This document shows positions 1-5,020 of a stretch of 7,720 nucleotides of DNA, one piece after another (positions within the stretch are counted from its first letter, which is position 1; the number at the start of each line of letters is the position of its first letter). The translations under genes were made by a program, and so were the position numbers. This DNA comes from RYN-433 sp036558265 (lineage in GTDB: Bacteria > Planctomycetota > Phycisphaerae > Tepidisphaerales > Tepidisphaeraceae). Below the pieces are notes generated by a model, which was given only the letters and a program-made list of their open reading frames with translations, searched no databases and had not been told where the DNA came from. The stretch lies in assembly GCA_036558265.1 (NCBI GenBank), contig DATBFY010000023.1, positions 1 through 7,720 on the forward strand, given 5' to 3'.

Positions 1-135
1 GTCGTAGTGGTGGAAGGCCAGCGGATTGAGGGACTCTGGGCCCTCATAAGCGATCGCGGGTGTGGCGAAGTGCGACGCCCCGCCGCCGGGACCTGACGGC
101 GCAGACAGGTGCGACTTTCCTGGCGAATCAGCCAT
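1..135 (-). CDS. xylA: Xylose isomerase, N-terminal 45 residues (gene continues beyond the left edge)
   Basis: Reading the minus strand from an ATG at 135-133 gives 45 open codons to the window edge. Residues 26-45 read PAIAYEGPESLNPLAFHHYD, which matches the conserved xylose isomerase start (YEG.xS.NPLAF.HY, as in E. coli XylA RYEGSKSSNPLAFRHYN). The family enzyme is a cytoplasmic, divalent-metal-dependent TIM barrel that interconverts D-xylose and D-xylulose (and glucose and fructose); none of its catalytic residues fall inside this fragment. The first ~24 residues are a Gly/Pro/Ser-rich extension with no equivalent in E. coli XylA, which begins about 12 residues before YEG. No other ATG or GTG lies in frame before the motif, so the ATG at 135 is the likely start. 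It overlaps the stop of the upstream isomerase gene by 8 nt (ATGGCTGA), which implies co-transcription and probably coupled translation. No Shine-Dalgarno sequence is seen. Family is confident from the motif; the start is less so. Confidence 0.85.
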   Translation of the reverse strand, partial: MADSPGKSHLSAPSGPGGGASHFATPAIAYEGPESLNPLAFHHYD

Positions 136-1048
136 GCAGCATCGCCCGCTCATCGGATTTGAAATGCTGGCCCATTTTCCTGCGCAGGAAGCGCACGCTG
201 GCGAACAGCTCCTCCATGCCGTTCACGCCATCTTCGATGCTGATCCAACCGTCGAAGCCGACGGAATTCAATTCACGGAAAATGGTGTCGTAGTCGTTCA
301 GGCCTTTGCCGATCTCGCCGTGGCGCAGGCGGTTCGAATAGCCTTCGAGGCCAAGCGCCTCGTCGCGACGAAGGTCTTCGATCGTGCCGGAGATCAGCGT
401 GCGATCGCTCGCGTGCATGGTGACCACGCGGTGTTTGACGCGGCGAAGCAGCTCGAGCGGATCCTCTCCGCAGATGATGGTGTTGCTGGGGTCGTAGTTG
501 ACACCGAAATGGGGGTGCTCGATCTGGTTCACCAGGTCGACGAAGACATCGGTCTTCTGCGCGAACTCGGGGTACTGCCAGTAGTTGTCCTTGTAGTGGT
601 TCTCCAGGATGAGCGTAACCCCCCTTTCGGCGGCGTGGGGGAGGCAGGCCTTGATGCAATCGGCGGCGTAGCGGATGCCGTCGCTGCGCGAGACCTCCGG
701 ACGACGCTGCCCGGAAAGGACCCGGCAGTATTGCCCGCCCAGCGCCTGGGTCATGTCGATCATGCGTTTCTGCTGATCGACCTGTTGCTGGCGGAACGCG
801 GGGTCGGGATGGGTGAAATCGGGGGAGACGCAGAGCATGGGCATGGCGAGGTTGCGGTCCTCACACATGCGGCGGATCGCCGGCCAGCCGGCCGGGTCTT
901 TCAGGTCGAGGAAGCCGGAGTAGAGCTCGGTGCCATCGACCTTGAGGGATTGAACGATGTCGAGCCACTGGCGGAGGGACATTTTGCCGGTGAGGGTGAG
1001 GTCGTCCATCCAAGCTTTGGGGAAGGCGGCGAGTTTGGGGGAGGCCAT
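128..1048 (-). CDS. Sugar phosphate isomerase/epimerase (xylose isomerase-like TIM barrel)
   Basis: A 306-residue protein of the AP endonuclease 2/xylose isomerase-like TIM-barrel superfamily, close to the usual 270-320 aa. Visible barrel signatures are DGTELYSG (39-46), LILENH (146-151), NYDPSNT (184-190), TMHASD (210-215) and SIEDG (270-274). Glu149, Asp186, His212 and Glu272 sit where family members bind the divalent metal, and Glu41 and His243 (RHGEIGKG) are likely active-site residues. There is no signal peptide, so it is cytoplasmic. Members isomerise or epimerise sugars, inositols or hydroxy-keto acids; the substrate cannot be assigned from sequence. It is the first gene of a minus-strand unit whose next gene is xylose isomerase, overlapping by 8 nt, so a role in pentose or related sugar catabolism is a reasonable inference. 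The start at 1048 has no Shine-Dalgarno sequence (the preceding bases are pyrimidine-rich), and a promoter-like pair lies immediately upstream, consistent with leaderless translation. Stop TGA is at 130-128. Confidence 0.86.
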   Translation of the reverse strand: MASPKLAAFPKAWMDDLTLTGKMSLRQWLDIVQSLKVDGTELYSGFLDLKDPAGWPAIRRMCEDRNLAMPMLCVSPDFTHPDPAFRQQQVDQQKRMIDMTQALGGQYCRVLSGQRRPEVSRSDGIRYAADCIKACLPHAAERGVTLILENHYKDNYWQYPEFAQKTDVFVDLVNQIEHPHFGVNYDPSNTIICGEDPLELLRRVKHRVVTMHASDRTLISGTIEDLRRDEALGLEGYSNRLRHGEIGKGLNDYDTIFRELNSVGFDGWISIEDGVNGMEELFASVRFLRRKMGQHFKSDERAMLHG

Positions 1049-1049
1049 G

Positions 1050-1085
1050 GCGAGGGAATGTCAAACGGCGAAAGTCAAAAGTCAA
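1050..1085 (-). promoter_or_regulatory. Candidate promoter for the sugar-isomerase unit, possibly leaderless
   Basis: On the minus strand TTGACT (1085-1080) matches the sigma-70 -35 consensus at five of six positions. Seventeen bases later comes GACATT (1062-1057), a weak -10 that keeps the A at position 2 and the T at position 6. Transcription would then start near 1050, only about two bases before the ATG at 1048-1046, giving an essentially leaderless mRNA. This agrees with the absence of a Shine-Dalgarno sequence. The -35 lies inside a heptad repeat, so the match could be fortuitous. This is an inference from motif spacing only. Confidence 0.3.
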
Positions 1086-1086
1086 A
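1060..1086. repeat. Short heptad-spaced GTCAAA repeat
   Basis: GTCAAA occurs at 1060-1065, 1074-1079 and 1081-1086, with starts 14 and 7 bases apart. It therefore behaves as a 7-base repeat (GTCAAAA on the plus strand, TTTTGAC on the minus strand) with one degenerate unit around 1067. It is an AT-rich patch in very GC-rich DNA, ending 12 bases from the isomerase start codon. It could be a protein-binding array, a promoter element, or a small simple-sequence tract. Confidence 0.6.
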
Positions 1087-1111
1087 TCCGGGGCGGTGGC
1101 GCGCGGGGGTA

Positions 1112-1151
1112 GGGCAGTTCGACGGCGGGCGTGGGGCAGTTTACACTGCCC
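1112..1151. repeat. GGGCAGT direct and inverted repeats forming a 7-bp hairpin
   Basis: GGGCAGTT occurs at 1112-1119 and again at 1134-1141, 22 bases apart, about two helical turns. The second copy pairs with ACTGCCC at 1145-1151 to give a perfect 7-bp stem with a TTAC loop. No U-run follows on either strand, so this does not look like an intrinsic terminator. Its place between two divergent genes fits an operator with paired half-sites. A structured leader element is an alternative. The repeat is seen directly; the function is inferred. Confidence 0.5.
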
Positions 1152-1314
1152 GGTCCCCTGGCCATCCGGACGTGGACCAGGTGACACGACCCGGGGCGAG
1201 AATTTCGAACACGCCACACGTCAGGGTCGTGGAGTGTACTAGAGTGGTAAGCCGCGTGCGGGAATGGCGTCGCGCGCGGCCCGCGGTCCGGGGCATTCGA
1301 GCTTGGAAACGACG

Positions 1315-2760
1315 ATGCGGATTCTGAAGAGGCTGTTCTTTCTGCTGATCCTGGTGGGCCTGATCGGGTACGGCCTGTGGTGGTTCTACGGCCGGGACGC
1401 GCAGGGGCCGGTGCAGTACCGGACCGCGCCGGTGGCCAAGGGCGACCTGGTGGCGACGATCGGCGCGACCGGCACGGTTGAGCCCGAGGAGGTGACCGAC
1501 GTCGGCGCCCAGGTCACCGGTCAGATCATGTCGTTCGGCAAGGACAAGGCCGGCAAGGACATCGACTACGGGTCACAGGTCGAGAAGGGGATGCTGCTGG
1601 CGAAGCTGGACGACGTGGTCTACAACGCGACGCTGACCGAAGCCGAGGCGCAGCTCGCCCAGGCGAATGCGAGCGTGACGCGGGCGAAGGCGGACCTGAA
1701 GGCAGCCGAGGCAAAACTCTACGGCGCCAAGCGCGACTGGGAGCGGGCCGAGCGCATCGGGCCCAGCGACGCGCTGGCGCAGACGACGTACGACAATTAC
1801 AAGTCGGCGTACGAGACGGCGGAGGCGAACGTGGGGGTGGCCCAGGCGGCAATCGCGGTGGCCGATGCGACCGTGAAGCAGCAGGAATCGGCCGTCGAGC
1901 GGGCCAAGAGGAACCTGAAATTCACGGTGATCGAATCGCCGGAGACGGGGACGGTGATCGACCGGCGGGTCAACATCGGGCAGACGGTGACGTCAAACCT
2001 GAGCGTCGCGAGCCTGTTCCTGATCGCGCGGGATCTGAAGAAGATGCAGGTGTGGGTGGCGGTGAACGAGGCGGACATCGGGCAGATCCACGTGGACCAG
2101 CGGGTGACGTTCACGACGGACGCCTTCCCGGGCGAGCAATTCCACGGGACGGTGGGGAAGATCCGCCTGAACGCGCAGATGACCCAGAACGTGGTGACGT
2201 ACACGGTCGAGGTGAACACGGAGAACCCGAACTACCGGCTGCTGCCTTACCTGACGGCAAACGTGCTGTTCGAGGCGAGCCGCCGGGACAACGTGTTGAT
2301 GGTGCCCAACGCGGCACTGCGCTGGGCGCCGGCGAGTGAGCGCGAGCCGGCGGAGGGGCCCGGTGGCGCTGGCAGCGGGGGCGGTCCCGGGGCGGAGCGT
2401 TCGGGTGGCGGTGAGCGGGGGGGCGGAGGTGGCCGAGGAATGGGTCGAGGCGGCCCGCGCGGCGGTGGGGGCGGCGGTGGCGGCAGTGGGGGAGGCATGT
2501 CGGCAACCAGCCGGCCCTCAAAGGGCGGTGGAGCGGCACGCAACTGGCGCCAGGCGACCGTCTGGGTGAAGGACGGCGAGGGCGCCAAGTCAATCGACGT
2601 GCGCGCCGGTCTGACCGACGGGCTGAACACCGAGATCACCGGGGACCAGGTGCGCGAGGGGATGGAAGTGATCGTCGGCGAAATCCAGCCGGGGGCGGGC
2701 GGCGGGCCGGCGGGCAGCACGAATCCGTTCCTGCCGCAGTTCCGGCGCGGACGCCGGTAG
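1315..2760 (+). CDS. macA: MacA-like periplasmic adaptor of an ABC-type tripartite efflux pump (HlyD/membrane fusion protein family)
   Basis: A 481-residue protein anchored in the inner membrane by one N-terminal helix (about 7-25, after positively charged MRILKR), with the rest periplasmic. Domains in order: first half of the biotinyl-lipoyl domain (about 48-72, GTVEPEEVTDVGAQVTGQI), long alpha-helical hairpin (about 104-202, rich in Ala/Glu/Lys/Gln), second lipoyl half (204-225, FTVIESPETGTVIDRR), beta-barrel (about 243-320), then a membrane-proximal domain interrupted by a Gly-rich segment (343-407) and resuming at 411-456. In this family the hairpin contacts the outer-membrane channel and the other domains contact the MacB permease. 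The ATPase gene follows 46 nt downstream, then permease and channel, making a complete pump operon. An in-frame ATG at 1264 would add 17 residues ahead of the charged N-terminus; the ATG at 1315 is preferred because it gives a normal membrane anchor and has a weak GGAAA 5 nt upstream. Usual MacA length is about 370-400, and the insert accounts for most of the excess. Confidence 0.93.
   Translation: MRILKRLFFLLILVGLIGYGLWWFYGRDAQGPVQYRTAPVAKGDLVATIGATGTVEPEEVTDVGAQVTGQIMSFGKDKAGKDIDYGSQVEKGMLLAKLDDVVYNATLTEAEAQLAQANASVTRAKADLKAAEAKLYGAKRDWERAERIGPSDALAQTTYDNYKSAYETAEANVGVAQAAIAVADATVKQQESAVERAKRNLKFTVIESPETGTVIDRRVNIGQTVTSNLSVASLFLIARDLKKMQVWVAVNEADIGQIHVDQRVTFTTDAFPGEQFHGTVGKIRLNAQMTQNVVTYTVEVNTENPNYRLLPYLTANVLFEASRRDNVLMVPNAALRWAPASEREPAEGPGGAGSGGGPGAERSGGGERGGGGGRGMGRGGPRGGGGGGGGSGGGMSATSRPSKGGGAARNWRQATVWVKDGEGAKSIDVRAGLTDGLNTEITGDQVREGMEVIVGEIQPGAGGGPAGSTNPFLPQFRRGRR
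2341..2535 (+). repeat. Glycine-rich low-complexity segment within the adaptor gene
   Basis: This stretch encodes residues 343-407 of the adaptor. It is mostly glycine with scattered Arg, Ser, Ala and Pro, and includes an eight-glycine run at 383-390. It sits between the strand LMVPNAALRW (328-337), which normally leads straight into the last membrane-proximal strands, and the resumption RQATVWVKDG (412-421). The DNA is dominated by GGN codons in irregular order rather than a perfect repeat. It is probably a flexible periplasmic loop close to the permease. Confidence 0.85.
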
Positions 2761-2806
2761 GCGGCAGGGGTCAGCGCGCTTCCTTTTCGGTCGAAGTGGT
2801 TCGGGT

Positions 2807-3598
2807 ATGGAACTGATCAACCTTCAAAACGTCCGCAAGAACTATCACCTGGGCGAGGTGGACGTGCCCGTGCTCAAGGGCGTGTCGCTGTCGGTGAACC
2901 GGGGGGAGCTGATCGCGCTCATGGGCGCCAGCGGCTCGGGCAAGAGCACGCTGATGAACATCCTGGGCTGCCTGGACCGCCCGACGTCCGGGAGCTATTG
3001 GCTGGACGGTCACGAGGTGAGCATCCTGTCGCCGGACCAGCGGGCGACGATGCGGAGCCAGAAGATCGGGTTCGTATTCCAGAGCTTCAACCTGCTGCCG
3101 CGGACCAGCGCGCTGGAGAACGTGATGATGCCGCTGACCTACGCGCCGCGGCACGTGTCGGACCGGGAGGCGCGGCGGCGGGCGAAGGAACTGCTCGAGC
3201 GCGTCGGGTTGGGCGACCGGATGGACCACTTCCCCTCGCAGTTGTCGGGTGGACAGCAGCAGCGGGTGGCCATCGCGCGGTCGCTGGTCAACCGTCCCCC
3301 CCTGCTGTTCGCGGACGAGCCGACGGGGAACCTGGACTCGCGCACCAGCGAGGAGGTGCTGCAGATGTTCCAGCGGCTCAACGCGGAGGAGGGGATCACG
3401 ATCATCCTGGTGACGCACGAGATGGAGGTGGCGGCGCACGCGAGGCGGGCGATCCGCATCCGCGACGGGCTGATCGAGTCGGGGGCATACGGGGTACACG
3501 GGGCGATGGACGGGGTTCACGGCAGCAAGGCGGGTTCAGCACGGCCGGCGGCGGCGGCGGCGGCGGCGGGGTCGAAATCGACGGGGGGTGCGGCGTGA
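2807..3598 (+). CDS. ABC transporter ATP-binding protein, MacB/LolD type
   Basis: A 263-residue cytoplasmic nucleotide-binding subunit that powers the MacB-type permease encoded next. All ABC motifs are intact: Walker A GASGSGKST (40-48), Q-loop Gln92 (FVFQSFNLLPRTSALENV), signature LSGGQ (146-150), Walker B LLFADE (166-171) with catalytic Glu171, D-loop NLDS (175-178) and switch His204 (LVTHE). The sequence around GCLDRPTSGSYWLDG and EPTGNLD is typical of the lipoprotein/macrolide exporter branch. The conserved domain ends near residue 226. Residues 227-263 form a low-complexity tail with two GVHG copies and seven consecutive alanines. In E. coli MacB the ATPase and permease are one polypeptide; here they are separate genes whose ends overlap by 4 nt (GTGA), so translation is probably coupled. 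The start has no strong Shine-Dalgarno sequence, but MELINLQNVRKNY is a normal family N-terminus. LolD is the main alternative name, but the adaptor and channel neighbours argue for a MacB-type pump. Confidence 0.94.
   Translation: MELINLQNVRKNYHLGEVDVPVLKGVSLSVNRGELIALMGASGSGKSTLMNILGCLDRPTSGSYWLDGHEVSILSPDQRATMRSQKIGFVFQSFNLLPRTSALENVMMPLTYAPRHVSDREARRRAKELLERVGLGDRMDHFPSQLSGGQQQRVAIARSLVNRPPLLFADEPTGNLDSRTSEEVLQMFQRLNAEEGITIILVTHEMEVAAHARRAIRIRDGLIESGAYGVHGAMDGVHGSKAGSARPAAAAAAAGSKSTGGAA
3546..3569 (+). repeat. (CGG)8 trinucleotide tract in the ATPase tail
   Basis: Eight perfect CGG units encode the poly-Ala run (residues 248-254) in the C-terminal tail of the ATPase, 26 bases before the permease start. 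Whole-unit slippage would only change the alanine count. A change that shifts the frame by -1 would join the ATPase frame to the permease frame, which is open throughout this region. Confidence 0.8.
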
Positions 3599-4968
3599 TC
3601 AAGTCGGTCAAGACGGTCATCACCGCGGTGCGGGCGCTGCGGCGCAACCTCATGCGCGCGGCGCTGACGACGCTGGGCATCATGATCGGCGTGGGGGCGG
3701 TCATCGCGATGATGGAGATCGGGAACGGCTCGTCGCAGGCGATCCAGCGCACCGTGGCGAGCATGGGGGCCAACAACCTGATGGTCTTCCCCGGGAACTT
3801 CAGCACACGGGGGGTGAGCTCGGGGACGGGCGGGCGGGTGACGCTGACGCCCCAGGACGCCGAGGCGATCGAGCGGGAGTGTACGGCCCTCAAGGCGGTG
3901 GCGCCGATCGTGCAGTCGCGGACGCAGCTCATCTACGGGCGCAAGAACTGGGTCCCCAACGAGATCACCGGGACGACGCCGGACTACCTGGTCGTGCGGG
4001 AGTTGGAGGTGGTGGAAGGCGTGCCGTTCGAGGAGCGGGACGTGCGGAGCGGGAACCGCGTGTGCCTGGTGGGGCAGACGATCGTGCGCGAGCTGTTCGA
4101 CGGGCACTCGCCGGTCGGGCACGAGCTTCGGATCAACAACGTGGCGTTCAAGGTGATCGGCGTGCTCGGGGCCAAGGGCGCGAACATGATGGGGTCGGAC
4201 CAGGACGACGTGGTGATCGCGCCGTGGACGGCCATCAAGGCGCGGGTGTCGGGGTCGTCGATGGCGAAGACGAACCAGAGTGCTGGGGCGGCGGCGGCGG
4301 CATCAAGCGTGAACACGCTCAGCAACGTGTACCCGGGGAGCAAGCTGGAGCTCTACCCCGAGCAATCGTCAATTCAGACGACCAACTCCCCGATGCAGGT
4401 GCGGTTCGTCAGCATCGACCGGATCTCGGCGTCGGCGATCAGCGCGGCGGACATCGAGCTGGGGATGACGCAGATCACGGAACTCTTGCGGGAGCGGCAC
4501 CGGATCCGCGAGGGAGCGCCGGACGACTTCACGGTCCGCAACCTGACCGAGTTCACCAACGCCCTGTCAGGCACGACGACGCTGATGACCAACCTGCTGC
4601 TGTGCGTGGCGCTGATCTCTCTGGTGGTGGGCGGGGTCGGGATCATGAACATCATGCTGGTGTCGGTGACCGAGCGCACGCGTGAGATCGGCCTGCGGAT
4701 GGCGGTGGGGGCGCGGGGGCAGGACATCCTGCGGCAGTTCCTCGCGGAGGCGGTCGTGCTGTCGCTGATCGGAGGGGCAATCGGGATCCTGCTGGGGGTA
4801 GGCGCGTCGTGGCTGGTCCGGACGATCCTCAAGTGGCCGACCGAGTCGAGCCCCGGGGCGATTGTCGCGGCGGTGGCGGTGTCCGCGACGGTGGGGATCG
4901 TGTTCGGTTACTATCCGGCGTGGAAGGCGTCGAAGCTGGACCCGATCGAGGCGCTGCGGTATGAGTAA
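3595..4968 (+). CDS. macB: MacB-type ABC transporter permease (MacB_PCD plus FtsX domains)
   Basis: A 457-residue inner-membrane subunit with the MacB four-helix layout: TM1 about 21-41 (LTTLGIMIGVGAVIAM), a large periplasmic domain (about 45-320), then TM2 about 333-357, TM3 about 383-408 and TM4 about 421-441. Family hallmarks are the RAALTTLGIMIGVGAV start, GGVGIMNIMLVSVTERTREIGLRMAVGA (346-373, containing the coupling helix) and the ending KASKLDPIEALRYE. MacB proteins use ATP hydrolysis to drive conformational change in the periplasm and push substrate through adaptor and channel. GTG at 3595 is chosen because it overlaps the ATPase stop (GTGA), follows a G-run that may act as a weak Shine-Dalgarno, and gives the expected ~20 residues before TM1; ATG at 3652 would remove them. 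The periplasmic domain carries a segment (about 215-268) with a poly-Ala run that E. coli MacB does not appear to have. Substrate unknown. Confidence 0.94.
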   Translation: MIKSVKTVITAVRALRRNLMRAALTTLGIMIGVGAVIAMMEIGNGSSQAIQRTVASMGANNLMVFPGNFSTRGVSSGTGGRVTLTPQDAEAIERECTALKAVAPIVQSRTQLIYGRKNWVPNEITGTTPDYLVVRELEVVEGVPFEERDVRSGNRVCLVGQTIVRELFDGHSPVGHELRINNVAFKVIGVLGAKGANMMGSDQDDVVIAPWTAIKARVSGSSMAKTNQSAGAAAAASSVNTLSNVYPGSKLELYPEQSSIQTTNSPMQVRFVSIDRISASAISAADIELGMTQITELLRERHRIREGAPDDFTVRNLTEFTNALSGTTTLMTNLLLCVALISLVVGGVGIMNIMLVSVTERTREIGLRMAVGARGQDILRQFLAEAVVLSLIGGAIGILLGVGASWLVRTILKWPTESSPGAIVAAVAVSATVGIVFGYYPAWKASKLDPIEALRYE

Positions 4969-5020
4969 TCCGCGCCGTCCGCGGCACCCGACACACACAC
5001 CCGGATTCCAATATCAACCC

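Larger units (their letters stand above)
1049..1314. promoter_or_regulatory. Divergent intergenic region between the sugar-isomerase unit and the efflux operon
   Basis: These 266 bases separate two divergent start codons (1048 minus, 1315 plus), so promoters for both units should lie here. On the left are three GTCAAA copies and a minus-strand promoter candidate; in the middle is a GGGCAGT hairpin (both listed separately). On the right there is a short AT island with TTCGAA at 1204-1209, and TAGAGT at 1240-1245 resembles a plus-strand -10 box, but no matching -35 lies 16-18 bases upstream. I cannot therefore name a confident promoter for the efflux operon. No coding potential beyond antisense readings and no RNA gene were recognised. 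Confidence 0.5.

Noticed and set aside
1134..1151. The hairpin as an intrinsic terminator.
   Set aside because: There is no T-run after the stem on either strand, and it lies upstream of divergent genes, not at a gene end.
1140..1168. TTTACA at 1140-1145 as a -35 element for the efflux operon.
   Set aside because: No acceptable -10 lies 15-18 bases downstream, and the hexamer is part of the hairpin.
62..1327. A 421-codon open frame on the plus strand opposite the isomerase/epimerase gene and running through the intergenic region.
   Set aside because: The minus-strand frame has clear TIM-barrel motifs, while this one has no recognisable domain. Long antisense open frames are expected in GC-rich codon-biased genes.
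2998..3594. Open frame upstream of, and in phase with, the permease, overlapping the ATPase gene.
   Set aside because: Its translation is Gly/Ala/Arg-rich with no family features, while the ATPase frame contains every ABC motif. The permease proper begins at GTG 3595. The open frame is relevant only to the -1 shift idea.
4989..5001. Short CA dinucleotide stretch between permease and channel genes.
   Set aside because: Only about four units; too short to be considered a functional repeat.
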